From assembly GCA_965230505.1 (NCBI GenBank), contig OZ246006.1:930001-994000 (forward strand): a stretch of DNA of 64,000 nucleotides. The letters are read 5' to 3'. The DNA comes from GCA-002733465 sp965230505. GTDB taxonomy: Bacteria; Pseudomonadota; Gammaproteobacteria; Enterobacterales; Kangiellaceae. The notes beneath the pieces were generated by a model. It did no database searches. It had not been told where the DNA came from and saw only the letters and a program-made list of their open reading frames with translations. Of this stretch, positions 44,040 through 52,671 are shown piece by piece. Each line of letters opens with the position of its first letter. The stretch's first letter is position 1. The position numbers were made by a program, and so were the translations under genes.

Positions 44040-44390
44040 ATGACATCGACAATAAACGAGAATAACCGATTGGAAATATGGAGAGCTTTATCTGAACTAT
44101 TTTTAGATACTGAAATTGACCAATCAATTTTAACTAGCATCTCGAAAACCATTAAGCAGTCCGATTATTCTTTTGATGAAGTTGAGGCAATTCTTTGGGC
44201 CGAAGTTTATCCCGTTCTTAAACAAAATCTAGCGAGCCCAGCCGGAATATGGGAAGGTTGGTCAGATTCGTGGCTACTAGAAAACTTAGAAGCCTATGAT
44301 GAACCGCAAACGGTAAGAGAAAATAGTATCTATGCTCCCACCACGATATCAAAAGAAATTGAGCAGTACTGGCAGCAAATCAAACAATAA
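44040..44390 (+). CDS. small soluble protein, DUF7079-like
   Basis: 116 residues. RLEIWRALSELFLDTEIDQSILTSISKTI, YSFDEVEAILWAEVYPVLKQNLASPAGIWEGWSDSWL: an all-helical pattern that I associate with DUF7079 proteins of unknown function. Preceded by GGGGTCGG. Its stop codon falls in the first units of an 8-bp repeat (CAATAAGA), so slippage in the repeat would change or extend the last residues. Confidence 0.6.
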   Translation: MTSTINENNRLEIWRALSELFLDTEIDQSILTSISKTIKQSDYSFDEVEAILWAEVYPVLKQNLASPAGIWEGWSDSWLLENLEAYDEPQTVRENSIYAPTTISKEIEQYWQQIKQ

Positions 44391-44446
44391 GACAATAAGA
44401 CAATAAGACAATAAGACAATAAGACAATAAGACAATAAGACAATAA
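44385..44446. repeat. 8-bp microsatellite (CAATAAGA), seven copies
   Basis: Seven perfect copies from 44385 to 44440 and a partial one. The array starts inside the last codons of the upstream gene and contains its stop codon. Every unit holds TAA in one frame. Confidence 0.9.
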
Positions 44447-44490
44447 TAATTAATCTTTCACTCGCTGGTCACCTTAGTCCAGAGCAATGT

Positions 44491-45498
44491 CTAACACACT
44501 TTTTTTCGATAACTTCCCGGCGACTCACCGGTGATATTTTTAAACGCAGCGTAAAAATTAGACTGAGACTTAAAACCGGTTTCCATACTAATCGAAAGCA
44601 CAGACGAGTCTGGCTCTGATTTTAATAACTCTTTTGCGCGATCGATCCTGAGCTGGCGAATATATTGAGAGAAACTCACTCCAAAATGAGTGTTGATTAA
44701 CTCCGACAACTGGTGTGCCGAAAGCGCCATCAGTTCCGCCAACGTAGTTAAGCTTAGGTTTTCATCTTGATATATTTTAGTGTCATTCATAAGTGCTTTA
44801 AGTTTGTTAGCATTCTGTTCGACATCAATGTTTTTAAGCGTTGAGTTGGTGTAGCCAAGCTTTACCGCTTCGGTAAGTTCATTTAACAAGTCTGGATAAA
44901 TGATAAAAGCCCCTGTGACCAAAGCAAAAGCCAGTGCGATTCCATTCGAGTAAAAATGATAGAAGTAAGCATTATCAATAAAGGACATAGTGAACCCAAA
45001 AATAAGTACAAAAATAGCTAATACTGAAAAAAATGCGAAAAAGAAAAATTCAATTTCAAAACGCTTTCGATGATTTCTCAGGCTATAGATAATATGCGCC
45101 AGCCACAAACAGTAGCTGGTACCGATTAAGAATGCCGCTGGCACGGCTATGTGTTTATCTACAAAAAAAACTGTGGTAAATGGTAGGAAGTGAGCCAAAC
45201 TATAGAGTTTAAATTGATACTTGGGAAATAAAGCAAATCGACTGAAGAAATAAAACAAAGGAGGAATCAAAAATAGTAATGCACGATAATAACTCGACTC
45301 AAGCGGATCCGAAGAGTTAATCACATAGTCTAAATGTTCATACTGTAATAAACCGATGCCCGACAATAGCAGAATAGCTAAAACAATTGATGATATTGAC
45401 TTATTGTTACTCTGTAAAAAAAATGCATAACAAACGGCTAGAATCAGCGCAGCAACTAATGAAAAGCCAATATTTATTGTAGAGATAAGCGCTAACAT
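44491..45498 (-). CDS. membrane-bound AraC-family transcriptional regulator
   Basis: 335 residues from Met at 45498 (the frame is open to 45549). About seven hydrophobic segments in the first 225 residues are followed by an AraC DNA-binding domain: ENLSLTTLAELMALSAHQLSELINTHFG (helix-turn-helix 1) and SVLSISMETGFKSQSNFYAAFKNITGESPGSYRK (helix-turn-helix 2, classical signature). Such 7TM-AraC proteins sense signals at the membrane. It follows the ABC permease gene by 13-60 bp, depending on the start, so it is probably in the exporter operon and may regulate it. Confidence 0.88.
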   Translation of the reverse strand: MLALISTINIGFSLVAALILAVCYAFFLQSNNKSISSIVLAILLLSGIGLLQYEHLDYVINSSDPLESSYYRALLFLIPPLFYFFSRFALFPKYQFKLYSLAHFLPFTTVFFVDKHIAVPAAFLIGTSYCLWLAHIIYSLRNHRKRFEIEFFFFAFFSVLAIFVLIFGFTMSFIDNAYFYHFYSNGIALAFALVTGAFIIYPDLLNELTEAVKLGYTNSTLKNIDVEQNANKLKALMNDTKIYQDENLSLTTLAELMALSAHQLSELINTHFGVSFSQYIRQLRIDRAKELLKSEPDSSVLSISMETGFKSQSNFYAAFKNITGESPGSYRKKVC

Positions 45499-45561
45499 AT
45501 TATCCAGTTTAGTGTTTTTACCAATTCCAAGGAGGTCAATGATACACAAGATTGGCTTTTT

Positions 45562-46299
45562 TTAGCAATCAACCTCGCTTCTTCTACTCCAAAGCATCGC
45601 CAGTAACAACACCGAAAGCGCGACCAGCACTGAATATAATAATGCATAGTGTGACGCCACTTGATCGCTAGAATTTGTCGCAACCAAAGTGTAGGTCCAA
45701 GGATTGATTGGCCAAAATTTTGAACTAGCAAATTGCATGATACTCATGGTTGCAATCACCCCGAGTCCTAGTGGCACTACAATATTTTTCCATCGCCAAC
45801 TCACACTGTGTTGGATTGCAAGAATCGCTGAGCCACTGATCATAGCAAAAACTAATTTATTCAGCATAATAGGATAAAACACCGCGCCGCCATCAAATCC
45901 CAGCATAGACAGGCACACCACCGTGATAAAAGTAGCCAAGAACAACACCACACTGGCTCCCGCCAAGTACAGACTGGCCAGTATATATTTAGCTAAAAAG
46001 ACTTCACTTTTACAAATAGGCAGAGCAAAAATAAAACGCCAACCATTTGCTTTATGCTCGATACCGTTAAGTAATGCAGTTATAAGTGCAATGTAGAGCG
46101 GCATCATAAAATACCCCCACATCGAGTAATTTTGTAACCAAAACATTGACCAATCCAATTTTGATAGTCTTTCTTCACTGGCGTTCAACAACAATAAAAT
46201 ATTAACCAGCAGCACCATTAAAGGGCTAACTAACATCATCAACAGCGCCAAACTTCGTTTGGTTTTTAATAATTCTAATCTAATTAAAGTAAGCAACAT
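45562..46299 (-). CDS. ABC-2 type exporter permease
   Basis: 245 residues with six hydrophobic segments and the N-terminal pattern MLLTLIRLELLKTKRSLALLMML typical of ABC-2 permeases of the bacitracin/lantibiotic-resistance type. GIEHKANGWRFIFALPICKSEVFLAKY (about 77-103) is the conserved cytoplasmic loop. It shares a start/stop overlap with the ATPase gene (46299). Together they should form a membrane exporter; the substrate could be an antimicrobial peptide or a lipid, which is an inference from similar operons. Confidence 0.87.
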   Translation of the reverse strand: MLLTLIRLELLKTKRSLALLMMLVSPLMVLLVNILLLLNASEERLSKLDWSMFWLQNYSMWGYFMMPLYIALITALLNGIEHKANGWRFIFALPICKSEVFLAKYILASLYLAGASVVLFLATFITVVCLSMLGFDGGAVFYPIMLNKLVFAMISGSAILAIQHSVSWRWKNIVVPLGLGVIATMSIMQFASSKFWPINPWTYTLVATNSSDQVASHYALLYSVLVALSVLLLAMLWSRRSEVDC

Positions 46300-47231
46300 T
46301 AGTTTACTCCTTCGCCATTAGCGACCAAATTAAGAAATTGTTGTTCTAGACTATCTCTTACAAAATAAGACTCAAGCAACTCAAAACCACCTTCAACAAC
46401 TGCTTGGTTTAGCGTCGAACATTCCGCTTTATTGGCAACGGGCACGCAAACAGTTTGATGCTCATCCAACCGGCCTTTGATGTCATAGCCAGCGAGATAA
46501 TCGACTAACTGTTCAGGTTTGGTGGTGACAATTTTCAATTTAGATTTCGCTTGTTCACGCAGATTTTTCATGCTGGCTTCGACTTTAATCTCTCCTTTGT
46601 GAAGGATCCCAACATGAGTTGCCGTTTTCTCTATTTCATCTAATAAATGGCTAGATAGAAAAATAGTCGCTCCCATTCGATCGGGTAGACGGGTTAATAG
46701 CTGCCTAACTTCTTGCATACCTTCAGGATCCAGACCATTGGTTGGTTCGTCCAAGATCAGTAGCTTTGGTTTGCCAATTAAAGCATTTGCCAGGGCAATT
46801 CGTTGCTTCATTCCTAATGAAAAGTTGTTCATCGGTCGGTTCAGATATTGCTGCATATTCACCAAGGTAAGAGCATGCTCTATCGAGTTTTTTGGCAAGC
46901 GCTTGGCCTTAACGCTAATACTTAGGAATTCTTTTGGTGTTAAATGAGAGTACAATACCGGGGAGTCAACCAAGCAACCGATCTGTTTTTTATAGTTGAT
47001 GTCATCAAATCCTATTTTTCTACCGCTAATCCAGATCTGCCCTGCGTCCACTTTTAATAATCCAAGTAATAGGCGAATTAAGGTGGATTTACCGGCACCA
47101 TTGTTTCCCAAAAATCCATAAATGGCACCTTTTGGTACATTAATATCGATATCCTTTAAGACTTTAAACTGAGCAAACGCTTTTGACACTTGCTGCACGC
47201 TGATCGCTGATTGCATTTCTCTCTCCATCAC
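46299..47231 (-). CDS. ABC exporter ATPase (BcrA-like)
   Basis: 310 residues. Walker A GNNGAGKST (42-50), signature NFSLGMKQRIALANAL, Walker B LLILDEPTNGLDPEG, followed by a C-terminal regulatory domain as in BcrA/NatA-type proteins. Met6 is an alternative start. The stop overlaps the permease start. Divergent from the two-component system 213 bp away; such pairing is usual for antimicrobial-stress exporters. Confidence 0.93.
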   Translation of the reverse strand: MMEREMQSAISVQQVSKAFAQFKVLKDIDINVPKGAIYGFLGNNGAGKSTLIRLLLGLLKVDAGQIWISGRKIGFDDINYKKQIGCLVDSPVLYSHLTPKEFLSISVKAKRLPKNSIEHALTLVNMQQYLNRPMNNFSLGMKQRIALANALIGKPKLLILDEPTNGLDPEGMQEVRQLLTRLPDRMGATIFLSSHLLDEIEKTATHVGILHKGEIKVEASMKNLREQAKSKLKIVTTKPEQLVDYLAGYDIKGRLDEHQTVCVPVANKAECSTLNQAVVEGGFELLESYFVRDSLEQQFLNLVANGEGVN

Positions 47232-47321
47232 ATCAAGATAACTTATTAAAGCAAAATAGTGACGAGTTTAAATCGGGCTCAGATAGGGAATAATCTGATC
47301 TTTTTATAGGTCTCTAGACTG

Positions 47322-47344
47322 ATGCAATACAGTCTTGATTGCAT
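47322..47344. promoter_or_regulatory. perfect inverted repeat between divergent operons, candidate operator
   Basis: ATGCAAT (47322-47328) and ATTGCAT (47338-47344) with a 9-nt spacer, centred about 100 bp before each start codon. It lies where a NarL-type response regulator or an AraC protein would be expected to bind. Confidence 0.5.
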
Positions 47345-47443
47345 TACACTAATGCTAATGCTAGTAGAAGTGGTAGTGAGATATCTGCAACCTTAAATTC
47401 TTGAAACCCAAATTGATTAAAAGTTGAACCTAAGATCTTTTTT

Positions 47444-48958
47444 ATGCGAATCGAAAATTTTTCTCTAAAATGGAAACTGATCCTCTGGTTAGTCGTGATC
47501 GGTTTTATTACGAGTCTTTTTATTCATTTAATACTAGTGATCATTGGTACCAGCGAGATAAGCTACAGCGCAAAGCAAAGTAAAATTATTCAATGGCAAT
47601 ACGATAGCATTCAAAAACCGATTGAAACACTTGTCGCAACACAACAAACACTTGCTAGCACTCACTACTCATTAAAAGAGTTGGTTTTAACACCAGAATG
47701 GCAAGCCTTACTAGCGACCTTAATCAGCCCGATAGACAATAAAGCCGGTGCCAGCGCCCCTCCGTATACCAAAATCAAGATTAGCGGTTTAGCCATAATC
47801 GACCACCAATCTCAGTTAATCACTCAATATGGCAGTTCAAATCTTAAACTCGGAGATGTAGGCGCGCAGCTTCCAATTTACTCAAGAGATGATTTATCTG
47901 ATGCTTTGAGCAATCGAAACAATACCGGCATTGAAGCGCTTAGCGATGATCATTATCTAGTCATTAGACCAATTAGCGGCAAAGCAGGTAATATTTTGGG
48001 AGCCACTATCAGTTGGCAATCTTGGCAAATCGATCAGCAACAAGCGCCACTATATTATATATCACTAACTAAGGCACTTAGCTATGCGCTGATTGCCACT
48101 CTTTCCAGCTTTATCTGGATTCTACCGTCAACCTTTATTCTGGGTTGGCTGGTCGCTTCGATTCTTGGCAGGAGATATCATAAACTCTACAAAACCATTG
48201 AAGCTTGGGGCGAAGGTCAGCTTGAACAACGCATACCAGTCAAAGGCAAAGATGAAGTCGCATTGAGCTTTCAGCGATTAAATCAAATGGCTGAAAAACT
48301 ATCAGAACGAGAAAACTTAATTCGAAACCTGTCTAGTATTGAAGAGAGACAAAACTTAGCGGCGGAACTACACGACACCGTAAAGCAACAGCTGTTTGGC
48401 TCAAACTTACTTTTAGCAACTGCGTCAGAACAAATTCAAAAGAACGATGGACAAGCTAAATTAACCATTGAGCAAGCCATAAGTCAAAATCAAAAAGCCT
48501 TTGAACAGGTTAACAATCTCATTTTCACTCTTAGCCCCATCAATATTGGCTCTGACTTGGAATCTGCATTAACAACAGCAATTGAAAAATGGGCGGAAAA
48601 TAATCCACAGAAATTGGATTATAGTATTAACCTTCAGCAAACTAGCCAGCAACTATCACTATCAGAGGTTCAGCAACAAACAGTTTTTAGGAGCATAATG
48701 GAAGCACTTCAAAATATCAGCAAGCACTCATCGGCCACTCAAGTGACCGTTAAACTTGATCGGCAACCCAATGAATTAGTTTGGTCGGTTGAAGACAACG
48801 GCGAGCTCACAAGCCAGATGCAAACTAAACAAGATGACACAGCTCTTAAGTTTGGGCAAGGTCTTAATTTGATGAAACAGCGAATAAATTCTGTTAATGG
48901 TGAATTGGCGATATCCGTCAGTAACGGATTTAAATTAAGTGCGAGACTGCCGCTATGA
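47444..48958 (+). CDS. sensor histidine kinase, NarL-type (HisKA_3)
   Basis: 504 residues. First transmembrane helix about 10-33, periplasmic sensor region to about 205 (unidentified fold), second helix about 212-242, HAMP (RRYHKLYKTIEAWGEGQLEQRIPVKG), then HisKA_3 dimerisation with ELHDTVKQQLFGSNLLL (phospho-acceptor His310). The C-terminal ATPase domain shows VEDNG and FGQGLNLMKQRI. Overlaps the response regulator gene by 4 bp (ATGA). Signal is unknown. Confidence 0.92.
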   Translation: MRIENFSLKWKLILWLVVIGFITSLFIHLILVIIGTSEISYSAKQSKIIQWQYDSIQKPIETLVATQQTLASTHYSLKELVLTPEWQALLATLISPIDNKAGASAPPYTKIKISGLAIIDHQSQLITQYGSSNLKLGDVGAQLPIYSRDDLSDALSNRNNTGIEALSDDHYLVIRPISGKAGNILGATISWQSWQIDQQQAPLYYISLTKALSYALIATLSSFIWILPSTFILGWLVASILGRRYHKLYKTIEAWGEGQLEQRIPVKGKDEVALSFQRLNQMAEKLSERENLIRNLSSIEERQNLAAELHDTVKQQLFGSNLLLATASEQIQKNDGQAKLTIEQAISQNQKAFEQVNNLIFTLSPINIGSDLESALTTAIEKWAENNPQKLDYSINLQQTSQQLSLSEVQQQTVFRSIMEALQNISKHSSATQVTVKLDRQPNELVWSVEDNGELTSQMQTKQDDTALKFGQGLNLMKQRINSVNGELAISVSNGFKLSARLPL

Positions 48959-49635
48959 ATGCCGATGATGAAGCAATAATTACGCTAGTGATGGTCGATG
49001 ATCATGAGTTAGTTCGAACAGGTATTGAGAAATTTTTGGATATGCAATCGGATATTAAACTGGTCGGCAGTGCAGCCAGTGGAGAACAAGCTATTGAGTT
49101 AGTGGCTGAGACGGTCCCCGATATGGTATTGATGGATTTAAACTTAGGTCAAGGTATGAATGGAATTGAGGCCACTCGCGCAATAAAAAGAATTAGTCCA
49201 AATACAGATGTACTGGTATTAACTTCTTATCATAGCGATGAGTTTATTTTTCCAGCGATTAAGGCCGGAGCTCGTTCATATTTGTTAAAAGATATTGCAC
49301 CGATTGAACTAGCAAATGCCATTAGAAAAACAGCCTTAGGTCATGCTGTGTTATCGCCGATTGTTGCTAAGCGAATTGTTGCTGAGCTCAATCCCATTTC
49401 TAAACAATCGACACCGAAACATTCACAATTAAGTGGCCGAGAATTGCAAGTGATCAAAGCAATTGCTGATGGAAAGAATAATCAAGAAATTGCACAAGAT
49501 CTCAGTATTACCATTAAAACCGTGCGCTCTCATGTAAGTAATATTCTCAGTAAATTACACCTCAGAGATAGAACTCAAGCAGCGATTCATGCATGGCAAC
49601 AGGGCTTGGTCGATAATAAAAATAGCGAAAACTAA
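48955..49635 (+). CDS. response regulator, NarL/LuxR family
   Basis: 226 residues. Receiver domain with VDDHELVR (Asp15-Asp16), phospho-acceptor Asp61 in MDLNLG, LTSYHSDE and LLKDI (Lys). The C-terminal LuxR helix-turn-helix (SGRELQVIKAIADGKNNQEIAQDLSITIKTVRSHVSNILSKL) is complete. Pairs with the overlapping kinase gene. Likely target: the divergent ABC exporter operon and its own promoter (inference from position). Confidence 0.93.
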   Translation: MNADDEAIITLVMVDDHELVRTGIEKFLDMQSDIKLVGSAASGEQAIELVAETVPDMVLMDLNLGQGMNGIEATRAIKRISPNTDVLVLTSYHSDEFIFPAIKAGARSYLLKDIAPIELANAIRKTALGHAVLSPIVAKRIVAELNPISKQSTPKHSQLSGRELQVIKAIADGKNNQEIAQDLSITIKTVRSHVSNILSKLHLRDRTQAAIHAWQQGLVDNKNSEN

Positions 49636-49805
49636 GTCACACATAGCACTACTCTAAACTCTTTTTATAACCGGGTATTAGTTGATGGTTTAACTTTGAG
49701 TAAGCAACTCAGGTTGAGTTTTTGGATTGAAATATCGGCTTTGACGTATTTGTCATTAATCAAGGGGTCAGATTGAGGTTCCCCCAATAAAACGGACAAA
49801 AAAAT

Positions 49806-50663
49806 TCATGCATGCTTTCGTTCGTATTCTACAGGCGTCATGTAATTTAAAAAAGCATGTCTTCGTTTTCTATTATAAAATATTTCAATGTACTCAAAGA
49901 TACTTTGCCTTGCATCAACTCGAGTCAAATAATCTTGATGATGAACCAGTTCATTTTTGAGAGAGCCGAAAAAGCTTTCCGCAACGGCGTTATCAAGACA
50001 TTCACCTTTACGACTCATACTACATTGAAGTAAATGTTTTTCTAGTTGCTCTTGATATTCCCCTGAAGCATAAGTACTTCCTTGATCTGAATGGACGATA
50101 ACGTTCTTAACTTCTCCACGACGCCAAAGAGCCATTGTCAACGCATCTTGAACCAATTGAGAATTATTCTTTCTACTCATTGCCCAGCCAATCACCAGCC
50201 TTGAGAATAAGTCCAAAATGACTGCAAGATATAGCCAGCCTTCTCGAGTGGCTATGAACGTCGTATCAGACACCCAAGCCTTATCTTTACTGTAGACAAC
50301 AAATTGTCTTTTCAAACGATCTGGCGCCGCTTTCAGCGTGTTTTTCGAATCGGTTGTGATAATGAATTTCCTAGACATCTTTGATTTGATATCTGCTTTT
50401 CTCATTAAGCGGGCAACACGGTTTTTACCACAACTCTCTCCATCATCAATCAAGTCGCGATGAATCTTCGGAGAGCCATATATCGCTCCTGAAGCATCAT
50501 GAAAGGCTCGGATCTTCTTTGTGAGCCTCTCATTGTCCTGACTTCTCTGGCTCTTTGGTCGCTCAAGCCAATCATAATAACCGCTTTTCGAAACTTCAAA
50601 GGCTTCACACATTCGCGTTAGCTTGTATTCTTTGCGATGGAGGCGAATAAACTCGAATTTCAC
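49806..50663 (-). CDS. IS3-family transposase OrfB (DDE integrase core)
   Basis: 285 residues from a GTG start. HTH_21-type N-terminal region (YKLTRMCEAFEVSKSGYYDWL) then the rve integrase core: WVSDTTFIATREGWLYLAV (first Asp), VIVHSDQGSTYAS (second Asp), NAVAESFFGSLKNEL (Glu). Overlaps orfA by GTGA. A fusion OrfAB can form by -1 slippage at AAAAAAG (50693-50699, minus strand), where the -1 frame stays open into orfB. Confidence 0.93.
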   Translation of the reverse strand: MKFEFIRLHRKEYKLTRMCEAFEVSKSGYYDWLERPKSQRSQDNERLTKKIRAFHDASGAIYGSPKIHRDLIDDGESCGKNRVARLMRKADIKSKMSRKFIITTDSKNTLKAAPDRLKRQFVVYSKDKAWVSDTTFIATREGWLYLAVILDLFSRLVIGWAMSRKNNSQLVQDALTMALWRRGEVKNVIVHSDQGSTYASGEYQEQLEKHLLQCSMSRKGECLDNAVAESFFGSLKNELVHHQDYLTRVDARQSIFEYIEIFYNRKRRHAFLNYMTPVEYERKHA

Positions 50664-50989
50664 TCCAGTTCCTTGGCAAAGAATACTGCGGCCTTTTTTA
50701 ATATTTCATTTTCCTCCTTCAGCCGCTTTAATTCTTGCTTAAGTTTAGCATTCTCGGATTGCTCATCTTTCTTAGGCCGGCCTCTCTTTCGAGTGCCAAT
50801 ATCACCAGACTTTTCCATTTGCTCTTTCCACTTATAGAGTAGATTCCGCCTGATACCTAACTCCCTAGCTATCTCACTAGTAGGACGGTCAGACTCTTCT
50901 ACTAATCGAAGGGCTTCTAGCTTAAACTCTTTTGGATAGGTTTTGTAGGGCTTGCTTTTTCTTACCATTGGGACACTCCTTAGAGACAA
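50660..50989 (-). CDS. IS3-family transposase OrfA (helix-turn-helix)
   Basis: 109 residues. Basic start, YPKEFKLEALRLVEESDRPTSEIARELGIRRNLLYKWKEQM is the HTH, followed by a leucine-zipper-like coiled coil (LKQELKRLKEENEILKKAAVFFAKELE). The AAAAAAG slippery site lies near its end. DNA-binding half of the transposase. Confidence 0.93.
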   Translation of the reverse strand: MSLRSVPMVRKSKPYKTYPKEFKLEALRLVEESDRPTSEIARELGIRRNLLYKWKEQMEKSGDIGTRKRGRPKKDEQSENAKLKQELKRLKEENEILKKAAVFFAKELE

Positions 50990-51142
50990 AAAAGTCTCTG
51001 ATTAAAAGTGTCCGTTAAACTGGGGGAGGTTCAATCTGACCCCTTGATTGTAGAAAGTAATCATATCTACTAAAGCACTTCTAGGTGACAGAAATATTTG
51101 TAATTAATGTGCGACATCTCGTAGTTTGGACTATCTTCAAAT

Positions 51143-52294
51143 TCATCTAACCCCATCGATACTGCAATCTGCATCGTTATCCAGCTCGACAAATACTAAT
51201 CGGCTACCGTTTCTAATCTCCCCAAGATATTGACTAAAAGTTAAAATGCTATTGCCATTTCTACCTCTTGATAAGTTAGGTTTTGTAATGTGTACAAACT
51301 CATCTCCAGCGACCAACTCTTCATTTCCCAGCAGGCCATTTTTTCGTAGACATCGTCGCCACAAAGACCATTTTCCTTTTTCGCGCTTTAATCCATGAGT
51401 GTAGTAGAAGTCGATATCACCATCGAGTCTAATATAAGGGAATGCATCATGAACTTCGTCGACCGATTCAGAAATGAATATTTCATTTCCCCAATTAGAC
51501 TTGTTGGGCTCAAGTGTCTTAAATCGGGATTTTCTTACGAAAACGGGCTTTCCTTTTTGTGTTAACGTTGATGTAGGAAAAGATCGTTGATAAGTATAAA
51601 TTAGTTGCTCTAAGTCGCCAAAGCTTGCAAGGGCTGTCATACTGCCTGTTGTTCTAATGTCAATCGTTTCTTCGAACGTATTTTCGTTTACGAGTTTTGC
51701 AATTCCTAACTTACAGCATTTTGCACTTCTATAAGCTAGAAAAGTTCCAAACTCTGAGACGTGAAGAAATGGAAAGCTACGTCCGACGAGCGGAAATTTA
51801 GTATCCACCTCAACTATTCTGGTAAGATTACCCATATTATCTAAACTTCCTCTTTTCAGCTTACCACTAGCTCTAGCACTGGTGGAGGATAGAAAATAAA
51901 TTACGGGTACATTTTTGGTGTTCGTATCAACCCCAACAAGTACTGTGAATGGCGCGTCTTGTACTAAAACTTTAGCTTCTTTGAAAGAGAACTCAGGCTC
52001 GTCCTTTTTACTAGATTGTGAAATCTCTCTTATTTTAAGGATACTACCGCTTACGTTATAGTCTTCGATTTCATGGTATATAATAAACTGCCGCTCTTCT
52101 ATATCAACCACGACTGTTCGGCTATAGAAATTTTCTCCCGATTCAACTAAATACCCATCTGATGGCTTTACAAGAAGTTCTACTTTTGTGTCAGCGAGAG
52201 AATTCTCTGCAGCATACAATGAACTAAAAAGTAAGATAGTATGAATTATCAAACACCTAGCAAAAATAGTTCCAAAACACTCGAATTTATTCAT
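51143..52294 (-). CDS. secreted protein, unknown (possible beta-propeller)
   Basis: 383 residues with a signal peptide (MNKFECFGTIFARCLIIHTILLFSSLYAA). Repeated strand patterns (VVVDIEERQFIIYHEIED, TVLVGVDTNTKNVPVIYFLSS, FLHVSEFGTFLAYRSAKCC, HDAFPYIRLDGDIDFYYTHG) suggest a beta-propeller like those of sialidase or exo-alpha enzymes but without their Asp boxes. No family recognised. Upstream of it is a region of REP-like remnants; it ends about 90 bp from the IS3 element, so part of its surroundings may have been disrupted. Confidence 0.6.
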   Translation of the reverse strand: MNKFECFGTIFARCLIIHTILLFSSLYAAENSLADTKVELLVKPSDGYLVESGENFYSRTVVVDIEERQFIIYHEIEDYNVSGSILKIREISQSSKKDEPEFSFKEAKVLVQDAPFTVLVGVDTNTKNVPVIYFLSSTSARASGKLKRGSLDNMGNLTRIVEVDTKFPLVGRSFPFLHVSEFGTFLAYRSAKCCKLGIAKLVNENTFEETIDIRTTGSMTALASFGDLEQLIYTYQRSFPTSTLTQKGKPVFVRKSRFKTLEPNKSNWGNEIFISESVDEVHDAFPYIRLDGDIDFYYTHGLKREKGKWSLWRRCLRKNGLLGNEELVAGDEFVHITKPNLSRGRNGNSILTFSQYLGEIRNGSRLVFVELDNDADCSIDGVR

Positions 52295-52671
52295 CTCTAA
52301 CTTTCTCCAAACAATTAAAAGAGGCTCGTGATTCTAATTGTCCACAAAGATTTTTTCTAAACAGTCTATCCCAATGCATGGGGGGTCAGGTTGAGGGATC
52401 CCCACAACTTTCGATTTTATAAGCATCGTAAGCAGTTGATCCGAAGTTGTTTTTTTGCCAACTTAAAAACAGTCATCGATATTTTTATTCCACGACGTTT
52501 TAAATATTGCAATCCTCTGGTGAAAATGCATGGGGATCAGGTCTTAAGTTGCCGGTTCTCGCTTCGTATGCTTTTAGTTTTTCGCGTCTTTATCTTAACT
52601 ACCCCCCCCTCAATTTAAAACAATCAGTAAAACAGTCTCGCTAACAGTTACCAAAGGGCTAAGTTGAGTGG
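52295..52671. other. intergenic region with REP/Y1-transposase-type remnants
   Basis: Contains GGGGGTCAGGTTGAGG (52381-52396 region) and GGGGATCAGGTCTTAAG (about 52532-52548), both resembling the leader sequences of REP-associated Y1 transposases and similar to the ends of the nearby IS3 element. A short + frame 52391-52618 has no recognised function and is probably not a gene. Confidence 0.45.

Larger units (their letters stand above)
49758..51049 (-). mobile_element. IS3-family insertion sequence
   Basis: About 1.29 kb, bounded by 41-bp inverted sequences (49758-49798 and 51009-51049, 35 of 41 identical) starting AATCAAGGGGTCAGATTGA. The true IS tips may be the inner TGAGGTTCCCCC / TGAACCTCCCCC, typical of this family, with the outer GGGGTCAGAT part shared by chance target or extended ends. 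Holds orfA and orfB. No clear target duplication was found. Appears complete. Confidence 0.88.

Noticed and set aside
52391..52618. 75-residue + strand ORF after the REP-like sequence
   Set aside because: Composition and lack of a ribosome site suggest a remnant; no family recognised.
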